A stretch of DNA of 64,000 bases from JBFWWP01 sp050246115 (GTDB lineage: Bacteria; Planctomycetota; UBA8108; UBA1146; JAJFFE01). The translations under genes and the position numbers were made by a program. The stretch lies in NCBI GenBank assembly GCA_050246115.1, contig JBFWWP010000015.1, positions 71,484 to 135,483 on the forward strand. Reading direction: 5' to 3'. The notes beneath the pieces are model-generated. The model searched no databases and was not told the DNA's origin. It worked only from the letters and a program-made list of their open reading frames with translations. Numbering within the stretch: position 1 is the stretch's first letter; the number at the start of each line of letters is the position of its first letter. Shown here one piece after another: positions 27,641-36,622 of the stretch.

Positions 27641-28771
27641 GTGAGTACCAATGCCATCTCGATGGTCGCCCTCGGACCGGATGAAGCCGACGAGCGCGAA
27701 GAGTGGCTGGCCGCTCTCGGCAGCGTCATCGATCGATCGGCGTTCTGTCTGGGGTCCGAGGTCGAAGAGTTCGAGCGCGAAGTCAAGGAACTGCTCGGGG
27801 TGCACGCTGCGCTCGGGGTCGCGAACGGCAGCGACGCCTTGAGGATTGCGCTGCAGGCCTTGGCGATCGGCCCCGGGGACGAGGTGATCGTCCCCGCGTA
27901 TTCGTTCTTTGCCTCGGCATCGTCGATCGCGCACCTCGGTGCGCGGCCGCGCTTCGTCGACGTCTCGCGAGACACACTGACCCTCGATCCGGAGGCACTC
28001 ACGGCGGCCGCGAACGACCTGACCAAGGCGGTCATGCCGGTGCACCTCTATGGCCAGGCAGCCGCGCTGGACGCGATCGGCCCCTGGTGTGCGCAGCGGC
28101 GCATCACGATCGTCGAGGATGCCGCGCAGGCCTTCGGCGTACGTCACCGCGGCATCGCGCTGGGCGGAGTTGGCGCCGCGGGGACGTTCTCGTTCTATCC
28201 GACCAAGAACCTCGGCGCTCCCGGTGACGCCGGCATGGTCATCACGCGCGAGCCCGAGGTCGCGGAACGAGTGCGCATGTTGCGAGCTCACGGTGACCGC
28301 GGCGGCTACCGCCACGAGGCGCTGGGCTGGAACGCGCGCTTGGACGGATTCCAGGCGGCCATTCTCCGAATACGCCTCAGACGGCTGCCGCACATCCAGG
28401 AGCTGCGCAGCCGCAACGCGCGGCTCTACCTGGAAGGCCTGGCCGCCAAGTCACTCCTCGACGACGTGCGCCCGCTGGGCCGGACCCCAGGATCCGAACA
28501 CGGTTGGCATCAGTTCATCGTCTTCGTGGAGGAGCGGCCGCACGTGCAGGCGGTACTGCGAGAACGGGGAATCGCCAGCGGCGTGTACTATCCTTCGACT
28601 CTGCCTTCACAACCCGCGTTCGCGAGTCTCGGTCACCGAACCGGCGAGTTCCCTGTAGCCGAGTACGCCAGCCGCTGCGCACTCGCGCTGCCGATCCATC
28701 ACCGTGTCACACCGACCGATGTCGAACGTGTCGTCGAAGCGCTCGCGTACGCGGTCCGCGGGGCGTCGTGA
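27641..28771 (+). CDS. DegT/DnrJ/EryC1-family sugar aminotransferase
   Basis: The GTG at 27641 is six bases after GGAG; upstream in-frame TTG and GTG codons lack this. The 376-residue protein shows the PLP-enzyme pattern: ALGVANGSDALRIAL cofactor loop, GDEVIVPAYSFFASASS, VEDAAQAFG, and the PLP lysine in SFYPTKNLGAPGDAGM. It would make an amino sugar (or act on a keto sugar nucleotide) for the same glycan as its neighbours. It overlaps the next gene by GTGA. Confidence 0.93.
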   Translation: MSTNAISMVALGPDEADEREEWLAALGSVIDRSAFCLGSEVEEFEREVKELLGVHAALGVANGSDALRIALQALAIGPGDEVIVPAYSFFASASSIAHLGARPRFVDVSRDTLTLDPEALTAAANDLTKAVMPVHLYGQAAALDAIGPWCAQRRITIVEDAAQAFGVRHRGIALGGVGAAGTFSFYPTKNLGAPGDAGMVITREPEVAERVRMLRAHGDRGGYRHEALGWNARLDGFQAAILRIRLRRLPHIQELRSRNARLYLEGLAAKSLLDDVRPLGRTPGSEHGWHQFIVFVEERPHVQAVLRERGIASGVYYPSTLPSQPAFASLGHRTGEFPVAEYASRCALALPIHHRVTPTDVERVVEALAYAVRGAS

Positions 28772-29949
28772 TTCAAGCACGAGCACCAGCCGCTCACCCG
28801 AAACTCGCCCTCGTGCACGATTGGCTGACGGGCATGCGCGGCGGTGAGCGCTGCCTCGAAGTGTTCGCTGCGCTCCTTCCGGACGCACCGATTCTCACGC
28901 TCCTGCACGAGCCCGGCTCGGTCAGCCAGACCATCGAGCGCCACCGGATCGTGACCTCGCCGCTGTCGCGCTGGCGGTTTCTCCGCAAGCGCTATCGCCG
29001 CCTACTGCCGCTGTTTCCGTGGGCGGTGCGGCAGCTTCCGGGGACCGACTATGACCTGCTCATTTCACTTTCGCATTGTGCGGCCAAGGCCGTGCGCCGC
29101 CGCGAAGGGACGCGCCACATCTGCTACTGCTTCACACCGGCGCGCTACTTGTGGGATCACACGGAGACCTACCTCGACCGTTCGCGGAGTTCGGCGACCG
29201 TGCGCTTCGCCGCCCGCCGGTTCCTGCCAAACCTACGGCGCTGGGATCAGCGAACCGCGGCGTCGGTCGACCGCTTCATTGCCGTGTCGCGCTACGTTGC
29301 AGACCGAATCCAGCGCATCTACGGTCGCGAGGCCGAAGTCATCTACCCGCCGGTCGATACCCAGCGGTTTCGCATCGCGGCCCCGCAGGACGTCGGCAGC
29401 CACTACCTCATGGTCACCGCCCTCGCTCCCTACAAAGGGGTGGATCTCGCGATCGAAGCCTTCAAGCGCTCGGGACGCTCGTTGCGCATCATCGGCTCGG
29501 GTGAGGACGAACCTCGGCTACGACAGCTGGCTCCGGCCAATGTCGAGTTCCGCGGCTGGCGCAGCGACGTCGAAGTAGCGCGCGAACTCGCTCAATGCCG
29601 CGCATTCGTGCTCCCGTGCGAGGAGGACTTCGGTATCACGCCGCTCGAGGCCATGGCCGCCGGCCGGCCAGTGATCGCCTTGAACCGGGGTGGCGCCTGC
29701 GAGACGGTCATCGCACCCGGCCACGAGACCCAGTCCGCGACTGGCATCTTCTTCGATGAGCCCAGCCCCGAGGCACTGGTTGACGCGATCACGAGAATGG
29801 AGAGCGAACACCAAGACTTCGACGCCGCCGAACTGCGACGACACGCAGAGACCTTCGACATCTCGGTCTTCGTAGCCCGCATCCGAGCCGTGCTCGAATC
29901 CGAAGGCGTCGAGCTCCCCAGAACGGCGTTGGCCACGCGCTCCCACTGA
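28768..29949 (+). CDS. GT4-family glycosyltransferase
   Basis: The GTG at 28768 overlaps the aminotransferase stop. The 393-residue protein begins with LALVHDWLTGMRGGERCLEV, typical of GT4 (GT-B fold) enzymes. It contains RHICYCFTPARYLWD, a linker FIAVSRYVADRI and VIYPPVD. The C-terminal nucleotide-binding half includes YLMVTALAPYKGVDLAIEAFK and the EX7E-like segment CEEDFGITPLEAMAAGRPVIA. It is the last intact gene of the cassette. A decayed copy of part of this gene lies directly downstream. Confidence 0.92.
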   Translation: MIQARAPAAHPKLALVHDWLTGMRGGERCLEVFAALLPDAPILTLLHEPGSVSQTIERHRIVTSPLSRWRFLRKRYRRLLPLFPWAVRQLPGTDYDLLISLSHCAAKAVRRREGTRHICYCFTPARYLWDHTETYLDRSRSSATVRFAARRFLPNLRRWDQRTAASVDRFIAVSRYVADRIQRIYGREAEVIYPPVDTQRFRIAAPQDVGSHYLMVTALAPYKGVDLAIEAFKRSGRSLRIIGSGEDEPRLRQLAPANVEFRGWRSDVEVARELAQCRAFVLPCEEDFGITPLEAMAAGRPVIALNRGGACETVIAPGHETQSATGIFFDEPSPEALVDAITRMESEHQDFDAAELRRHAETFDISVFVARIRAVLESEGVELPRTALATRSH

Positions 29950-30378
29950 CATCCGGCTCCGCGCGGGCCGCTCGGGGTTGGAACGGGCTCCGCGGAAGGG
30001 TCGGCCACGGAAACGCGGATTGCTCCACACAGGTCCGGAACTCATCGCGGGATTGACTGAGAATGGGGAGGTAGGTCTCGCGGTCGAAGCCTCCAAGCCT
30101 CCAAGCGCTCGGTCTGCTCTTGCGTATCATCGGTTCGGGTGGAGACGAACCCGACGACGAAAGCTGGCTCCCACCAATGTCGAGTTCCGTAGCGGGCTCA
30201 GCGACGTCGAGGTAGCGCGCGAAATCGCCCATTGTCGCGCGTTCGTCGCTCCGATATCTCATGGCCGAGCCTCTCCCCGCCACGAACGATGCAGAGGTCT
30301 CACACATCGTCGATCTCGCGCGGGCGAGGCGCATGATCGGGGTCGCGGTCTCCTGGTTGGTTAGTTGGTTAAAATGAG
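29950..30378. other. Intergenic region with the GT4 remnant
   Basis: This 429-bp gap lies between the convergent GT4 and alpha-2-macroglobulin-like genes. Apart from the pseudogene at 30070-30256 it holds an AT-richer patch at about 30353-30378 with repeated GGTTA/GGTTG steps. No clean terminator hairpin was found. Confidence 0.5.
30070..30256 (+). pseudogene. Decayed duplicate of the upstream GT4 gene
   Basis: DNA here closely tracks the GT4 gene over about 29440-29615. One frame reads GLAVEASK, then, after a shift, LAPTNVEFRSGLSDVEVA followed by REIAHCRAFVAP. The intact gene has DLAIEAFK, LAPANVEFRGWRSDVEVA and RELAQCRAFVLP. A short CCTCCAAG duplication and at least one frame change break it. 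It is a partial tandem duplication or the stump of a second glycosyltransferase gene. Confidence 0.8.
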
Positions 30379-33300
30379 TTAGCGCGGCACCGGAGCGAGG
30401 ACTTCCCAGTCAGCGGTCGCGGAGACCCCCCGCACCCAAGGAGCTTCCAAGACGCGTGCCACCGCGGGCGAAGGACAAGGCCTTCCCGGGTGCGCCACGG
30501 TGTACTCGTAGACAATGCGCGTGCTGCCCGCCAAGACGTAGAGTAGGTACCAACGAACGCGACCGTTCTCCGGCACGAGATCGGTCGGTCGGAGCCCCGT
30601 CGCGATCGATGGGACCGTATCTTCGATCACGACACCGCCAAGTGGAGTCTCGGTCTCCAGCACCAACACGACCCGGATGCGATCTCCGACTTGGATGGGA
30701 TCGTCCTCGTCGTCGATGAGTGAAGTTCCGACTCTTCGGCCGTCGCCGTCGACGACGACTCTCTCGAACGAACGGTGGAGCGAAAGGCCCTCGTGGATTG
30801 CTGGAAGGTCGCGGCGGATCGGCGCATAGCTCACTCGTGCGCTCCACATGAACGAGCCCAGCCCACGGTTCCGAATCGACACCGTATGCTGTCCGGCAGT
30901 GAACTGATCGGGTCGGCCGACCGCGAAGACTCGCGCAAGTGAGTCCCCTGGCTGCCAAGAGTACGATACGGACGGCGAACCGTCGAAGCTCACTTCGACC
31001 TCGCCCGAGGCGCACTCCCAGAGTTGGTTCCGCAGCCGTAGGAGGGCCGAAGCGATGGGCACGCGACTCCATGCTGTGTCGGCGGTCAACGTAGCGGTGG
31101 CAACAAAATCGTCCCAGGTGACGAGACCCCGGCTTCCGAGCGAATCGTCGATCGCGGTTACCTCGAGGATTCGAGACAAGGCGTGGGTCGGGGAGTCGGT
31201 CTGCGCAGCAGCCTCTTCGAGGCGCTGCCGGGTGTCGAGCGCCGCGCGGAGGGAGGAAAGGACCTGGCCGAGACGAGCGCCGTCCGCACCGAAGTGCTCA
31301 GCGATCGACAACGCAGCAAGAGCGCGCGCGGAAGGCGGCAGCAGCTCTCCCAAGCCGGCGAGCCCATCCACGAGCGCGCCTACATCGTCGCGCGAGACTC
31401 CTTCGTACTCGATCAGGCGCGCCGCCCGAGCGAGGGCGAACACAGTTCGCGCTCCGTTCTCGATCTCCTGGGGACCATAGTCCGCAGCGTCTACCAGAAG
31501 GCGAAGTTGCGCTACGTCGTCGGCCAGCCACTTCGTGGCTCGCTCGATCGAAGAGGAGGCGATCGGGGCACCGGCTTCGCGTGCGACCGCTGCGGCTTCC
31601 ACGATGCGGGTCGTGACTTCTCGATCCCCCGGATCTCCCGGAAACCAACCCCAAGACCCATCGGGATTCTGGGACCGGAGGAGTCGCTCGTTGGTGATTC
31701 GGACGAGGCGCCCGAAGGTCTCATCCTGGGAAGCTCTCTCGTGACCGTCGGCGGGGTATAGGCGTCGAGCCACCGCGGAACAGGCGAGCTTCGCTATAGC
31801 CTCCTCTGCACTCTCGCTCTCGAGTTCCGTGCCCCGAAGGAAGCTCGCCAGCAGCGCGCTCCGACTCGATGGAGCGACTGAGCACAAGAGACGGACCGAC
31901 TCGGGAGCGACCCCAGCCGGGAGAGCGAAGGTCCAGACCGGGATCTCTCCAGAAGCGTCGGGGCGCGCGACCCCGAGGGCACCGATCGACAGGGTCGCGG
32001 TGGGAGCCTGAGTTTCGACGGTGCGCTTCTCGGTGATTCGCTCGGTTCCGCGAACCGCCGTGAGGACGACCTCAGAGCGACCGACGGCGCTCGCACGCAC
32101 CGGGACCCAAAGCTCGATCCCGCCATCTGCTTTTGCGCGCGCCTCGATCGAGAAGGACGTCGGCGATCGCTCCGAGAAGCGTCCCCCTACGATCGAGTCG
32201 CCGGTTGGCTCGAGAGCGCCGCCCGAGACGGTGAGAGTCGCGTCGGTCCCAACCGAGACTCCAGCGACCTGGGCTACGCGGATTCCCAGCGCGAACTCAT
32301 CCCCTTGCCGAAGCACCGAGGGAGCGATAAGGGTCGCGACGAGCGGGTCCGGCGGAAGGTCGAGCCGTGTCTCGAGCACTTCGCCGATCGAGGTGACTCC
32401 GCGAGCGATGGCGATCCAGCCCGACACAGACTTCGGGAGCTCGGCTCGAACCGTAGCGTTGCCGCGAGCGTCGGTTTGAAGACGAGGCTCCCAGAATCCC
32501 CCGTTGGGTAGATCCCGATGGAGGTGACGAAGGTGGGTTGGCTCCGGAACGCGAGCGCCGAACAGGTCGAGTCGCGGCTTCTCATACGAATACCACTCTG
32601 GCTCGACGCGAGACCAGCGACCGGTCGGCCACTGCTCGCGCCAGGCCCGATTCACCGTCGCCAATCGACTCTGCAATGCGGGGCTACGCCGTTGGATATC
32701 ATGGTCCAGCGCCTGAAGACCGAGGAAGCCGAGCGGTCCACCAGGTTCACGGAATGCCGAGACTCCGGAGACGTAGCCCGTGAATCCGATGCCGTGGTCG
32801 CCCGCATGGAACCTCCAGCTCGAACCACCGACCCATGGCCACGAGTTCGCGTGCCGTAGTCGTCGGCGCGGATCCCTCAGGAGCAGCTGCCTGAGGGGGG
32901 GCGAGAGTTCCGAGTCCAGGTCGAGTAAGGACCGGTCGAAGACGCGAAGCGAGAACACGCCGGATACGGGTTCGCCCCGATGGTTCGACACGCTCAGCGT
33001 GATCTCCACGAGTCCATCGGCGTCGGGTTCCCGCGCCTCGAGACGTCCACGAAGCAATCGCTGGGTTGGCTCCACGAGGATCTCGGTCGAGATCGACGAC
33101 GGTGATGACCCACCGCACGTCGCGGTGATGATCGAGTTCGGGGAGTCCGCCGCGGTCGCTCGAAACGTCGTCTTGCCGAGGTGCTCCGTCGTCGTCACGA
33201 CCCGCGTCTCGAGAGTCTGCCCAGCCGCCGAACGAAGAACCAAGACTGTGGCTGCAGCTTCGGAGGTTTCGATGAACACGTCAACCGGGTCATCGACCCC

Positions 33301-36051
33301 GTAGCTCCGCGCGTCGGTCACAATGGACAGTGCGTCAGGTGTATGCGCCGAAGAGGGATCACGCAGAAAGACAAGACGTTCGCTTCGCACGATACTTCCG
33401 TCGAGCGTCCGCAGAGCGACCTCGTATTCCCCGGGCTCGAGCTGAGTGATCTCTCGATCGATTCCGGGCGGTGCGACGCGAATCCGTTCCCGGGAAACCA
33501 CGACCTCACGTTCCTGGTCGTTGAAGGCATCGAACTGAACGGGTTCGAGATGCTCCCTCCGGGAGACCTCGAGAGTACCCTCCCAGGCGACTTGGTTCGG
33601 ACTCCGCGGGTGGACGCGAACGTGGATGGACTCGCCTGGCCCGCACGCACGACGCTCGATCTCGAGCGCGACTTCGGGGGTGGAGTCCATGGCCGGAAGA
33701 TAGACCTCGGCCCGCCCCGAACGGAGGGCAGGAGTTGTCACGTTTGCCCGGACTCGGCAACCGATGATGAAGGCCCATCTGGGCCAAGCGGGAATCGTGA
33801 ACTCGAAGCGGCCTTCGGGGTCGAGGTTCCCTTCGTGCTTCTCTGGACTTCCGAACGTCGCTCGGGCTCCGGGCGGCCCGGTGATCCACCAGGGGCGACC
33901 TTCAAAATCTGTGTGAAGGGGCTCGTCAGGAAAGTGCCAATCGAGAGTGACCTGGACGGAAGCTCCCGCGACAGGTTTGCCGAAGCGATCGCGCGCGCTC
34001 ACCGTCACCTTCGATGGCTCGCCGGGAACTACGTTGGGGTGTTCCAAGTCGACCACGACGTCCAAGGATTGCTCGGTCGTCACGACAAATGCGCTCGAGG
34101 CAGCGCCAACGCGATCGAAGGCAACGTCGACCGTGCAGACGCCCGCCGGGCAGTCCAGAGGGAGATCGAAGTTCGCGGTCGCGGCTCCACGATCGTCGAA
34201 AGCGAGTTCGCCCGAGAACAACGATCGGCTTCCTGACGAGATCCGCACCCATGCGGGCGTGCGGTGAGGCTCGAGCCGTGCTTCCTCTCCGTACCGAAAG
34301 GAATGCACCAAGAACCCTACCCGATCTCCCGGTTCGTACAGCGGTCGACTCGACTCGAACAGCGTGACGGCCTGAGAAGGCTGCGCGATTGGCTCGAGTA
34401 CGTCGGTGTACTCGCAGATCGCACTCTCACCCCCGGCAGTCGCAAAGGCCCGCGCCCATAGGCGCGTCTTGGGTGATCGCGCTTGGATCTCGTGGGGAAG
34501 CGTCCAGCTCGCCAAGCCTTGAAGATTGGTGCGGGATTGCCCGCCGCGCTCGAGCTTCGTGGGTTCACGATCGTCGAAGCCACCTAACGCTACTTCATCG
34601 CTGGATCCGTTGCTGACCGCGAAACACACCTCGGCATCCGCAACTGGCGCCCCCGTGCCGGAGTCGAAGACCCAAGCTAGAAGATCGGGATACGTCCCGA
34701 ACAGGTGCAACTCGAGGTTGCTCACCAGGAAGTACTCGTGCTGCTCGTATGCCCCGCTCCGCAGAATCAACAAGTAGAGACCCGCAGACAGGGGTGGCAC
34801 GATGACCTCGGCACACTCTGCGGCATGCCGAACACGTTCTTCGACGGAGACCGGCCCGCCGGCAACTCGGGGCCACGAATCGGACCGTTCGCTCCAGTCG
34901 TTTCGTGACCAGTCGTCACGGAAATCGCCCGACTGCGCGCGCACCTCCCACTCCCACTCAGTGACGTTGCGGACCACGAACCAGAGTCGAATCGGCTCAT
35001 CCGGGCGGATGCAAGACTGCCTGAAGGGGCGGATGGAGGGCTCCTCGATGTCGCTCAGGAGCGTTTCGGTGAAGCCGTTCGAAGCCAAAGGGCTGGGCGG
35101 GTCGAGCCGAACGAGCTCGCGCAGAGCTTCGGCGGCACCACTCAGGTCAGCCCGGCGGGTACCGTGCGTCTCTGCGAGCAGGAGAAGGGCATCGCCCGCC
35201 AAGGCGTGATCCGGGAAGCGACGGACCAGATCGGCGAGGTCGGCGACCGCGTCCCGGATGCATGCGGCCCTACGTTCGATGTGGGAATGGTGGGCTGCGA
35301 GCACCGGATCGACATCGGCCAGTACCAACCAGTCTTCGACCCCAGGGATCGGCTCGCCCGGCGGAAACGCTGCGGTCGCTGCGAGCCGAATCGATGCCCG
35401 CAGGTACAGAGCGCGGCCGATGACATCCTCGTTCGACGAACCAGACGCCACAACTTCCTCGAGGAGCGCGAGGGCTCGCCCCAAGCGCTCGCCATCGTCT
35501 GGGAGGGCAGGCCCCCCGGGGTCCCCCAGCCGTGGGAGATGCGCGGCGTGTCCCCAGCTGGCGGTCGCGAGGCACCGTGCCTCCGCGAGCATAGTCTCGA
35601 TCCACTCGGCTCGGCTCTCACTACCTCCTTCTGCGAACAGTGCGCGAGCGGCCGCAAGACGCGGGGCACGCCACTCCGGAGGATCGAAATCGAACGCTCT
35701 GGCTGTGACGAACAGCCATCGAGCATTCCAGGGGAACGTCAGGTCGGGTACGTGGTCGAGCCGGCTTCGGAGTCGTTCCGGCGACCTTTCGTAGCACTCG
35801 GCCCACCGCACCCACACGCGGTCGCGGTCGGCGAGGTCTTTGTCGAGCAACCACTCGTAGAAGTGTCCAGCGTTCCAGTAGTCCCGCTCCGCGAAGAACG
35901 CATCCGCTTTCGCAAGGGTCTCGACTAGGTCTGCGGCAAGAGCCGAGGCGCGCGCTCCGCTTGCGATGAACACTAAGGTCAGGACCACACGGACCACCCG
36001 GTGCAGGAAAGCTCGCTCGTAGCGGGACGACGGGTCACCCAGACGAGGCAT
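30379..36051 (-). CDS. Alpha-2-macroglobulin-like secreted protein without a thioester motif
   Basis: GAGGAG five bases before the ATG at 36051 marks the start; the frame is open to 36177. The product has about 1890 residues. A signal-like segment (VVRVVLTLVFIASGARASALA) is followed by a TPR-like helical region, then MG-type beta-domains (YEPGDRVGFLVHSFRY; PGEPSKVTVSARDRFGKPVAGASV), the A2M domain (GGFWEPRLQTDARGNATVRAELP), and an alpha/alpha-toroid-like helical region (about 1500-1700). The CxEQ thioester sequence is absent where it would be expected. This resembles the thioester-less bacterial A2M class (YfaS-like). It may trap or resist proteases in the envelope (inference). Confidence 0.83.
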   Translation of the reverse strand: MPRLGDPSSRYERAFLHRVVRVVLTLVFIASGARASALAADLVETLAKADAFFAERDYWNAGHFYEWLLDKDLADRDRVWVRWAECYERSPERLRSRLDHVPDLTFPWNARWLFVTARAFDFDPPEWRAPRLAAARALFAEGGSESRAEWIETMLAEARCLATASWGHAAHLPRLGDPGGPALPDDGERLGRALALLEEVVASGSSNEDVIGRALYLRASIRLAATAAFPPGEPIPGVEDWLVLADVDPVLAAHHSHIERRAACIRDAVADLADLVRRFPDHALAGDALLLLAETHGTRRADLSGAAEALRELVRLDPPSPLASNGFTETLLSDIEEPSIRPFRQSCIRPDEPIRLWFVVRNVTEWEWEVRAQSGDFRDDWSRNDWSERSDSWPRVAGGPVSVEERVRHAAECAEVIVPPLSAGLYLLILRSGAYEQHEYFLVSNLELHLFGTYPDLLAWVFDSGTGAPVADAEVCFAVSNGSSDEVALGGFDDREPTKLERGGQSRTNLQGLASWTLPHEIQARSPKTRLWARAFATAGGESAICEYTDVLEPIAQPSQAVTLFESSRPLYEPGDRVGFLVHSFRYGEEARLEPHRTPAWVRISSGSRSLFSGELAFDDRGAATANFDLPLDCPAGVCTVDVAFDRVGAASSAFVVTTEQSLDVVVDLEHPNVVPGEPSKVTVSARDRFGKPVAGASVQVTLDWHFPDEPLHTDFEGRPWWITGPPGARATFGSPEKHEGNLDPEGRFEFTIPAWPRWAFIIGCRVRANVTTPALRSGRAEVYLPAMDSTPEVALEIERRACGPGESIHVRVHPRSPNQVAWEGTLEVSRREHLEPVQFDAFNDQEREVVVSRERIRVAPPGIDREITQLEPGEYEVALRTLDGSIVRSERLVFLRDPSSAHTPDALSIVTDARSYGVDDPVDVFIETSEAAATVLVLRSAAGQTLETRVVTTTEHLGKTTFRATAADSPNSIITATCGGSSPSSISTEILVEPTQRLLRGRLEAREPDADGLVEITLSVSNHRGEPVSGVFSLRVFDRSLLDLDSELSPPLRQLLLRDPRRRLRHANSWPWVGGSSWRFHAGDHGIGFTGYVSGVSAFREPGGPLGFLGLQALDHDIQRRSPALQSRLATVNRAWREQWPTGRWSRVEPEWYSYEKPRLDLFGARVPEPTHLRHLHRDLPNGGFWEPRLQTDARGNATVRAELPKSVSGWIAIARGVTSIGEVLETRLDLPPDPLVATLIAPSVLRQGDEFALGIRVAQVAGVSVGTDATLTVSGGALEPTGDSIVGGRFSERSPTSFSIEARAKADGGIELWVPVRASAVGRSEVVLTAVRGTERITEKRTVETQAPTATLSIGALGVARPDASGEIPVWTFALPAGVAPESVRLLCSVAPSSRSALLASFLRGTELESESAEEAIAKLACSAVARRLYPADGHERASQDETFGRLVRITNERLLRSQNPDGSWGWFPGDPGDREVTTRIVEAAAVAREAGAPIASSSIERATKWLADDVAQLRLLVDAADYGPQEIENGARTVFALARAARLIEYEGVSRDDVGALVDGLAGLGELLPPSARALAALSIAEHFGADGARLGQVLSSLRAALDTRQRLEEAAAQTDSPTHALSRILEVTAIDDSLGSRGLVTWDDFVATATLTADTAWSRVPIASALLRLRNQLWECASGEVEVSFDGSPSVSYSWQPGDSLARVFAVGRPDQFTAGQHTVSIRNRGLGSFMWSARVSYAPIRRDLPAIHEGLSLHRSFERVVVDGDGRRVGTSLIDDEDDPIQVGDRIRVVLVLETETPLGGVVIEDTVPSIATGLRPTDLVPENGRVRWYLLYVLAGSTRIVYEYTVAHPGRPCPSPAVARVLEAPWVRGVSATADWEVLAPVPR

Positions 36052-36622
36052 CCGAACTCCTCTTCGAAGCGACGGCGCGGTACGGCCGCGTGCCGTGACT
36101 GGCACGAACAGAGAGCGCGCCCGACGCCGATGGAGGGAGTCCGGTCGCAGCGCGATCGGGTGGCGTCGGGCGTTCATGAACTCCGAGTGTAGCCGAGGAA
36201 GACTCTCCGTGGGGTGGCATTCTGGCGAGGTGCTGCCACGGACTCTTCCTGCGCGAGCCCCCCCCGGCGCCCCGGGTCGATTCTACGGCACGTGGAGGAG
36301 GCGCCGGTGTCGCTGCTTTGGGTGCAGGAATTGTGAAGCGAAACCTCGGTGTCACGACGCGAGCGTGGTGGATTGCGAGGCACGCAAAAGCGGATCTCGA
36401 GAATGACGCTCCGTCGGACTCGAGGCGCTTCGAAGTCTCGTACGACCAGACGGCAAAATCCAAGCTCGCTGGGTAGCCGTCCACTCGCTCGTGGCTTCAC
36501 TTCGGGCTCCCTTCCGGTCGTGTACGAGTACGTGTACGTGCGTTCGTACTCGTACTCGTACTCGGCCCGTACTCCCTAAGTGTACCGGCCCTCGCCGAAC
36601 GACGGTTTGCCGGCAGACCAGG
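36052..36622. other. Divergent intergenic region with a TACG-rich hairpin
   Basis: The 571-bp gap separates the divergent A2M-like gene and a secreted dockerin-like gene. Its first part shows no gene. At about 36520-36575 it contains a short-period sequence listed separately. The downstream frame reads open through this part from a GTG at 36491, so an earlier start for that gene is possible. Confidence 0.5.
36526..36565. repeat. Short-period GTACGA/TCGTAC inverted repeat
   Basis: Repeats of TACGAGTACG and TACGTGTACG on the left and CGTACTCG on the right give a self-complementary microsatellite. ACGAGTACG pairs with CGTACTCGT to form a stem. It lies upstream of a secreted-protein gene and is far less GC-rich than its surroundings. 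Confidence 0.6.

Noticed and set aside
30261..30377. 38-codon ORF ending at AAAATGAG
   Set aside because: No SD, no recognisable pattern, and it directly abuts a pseudogene; probably fortuitous.
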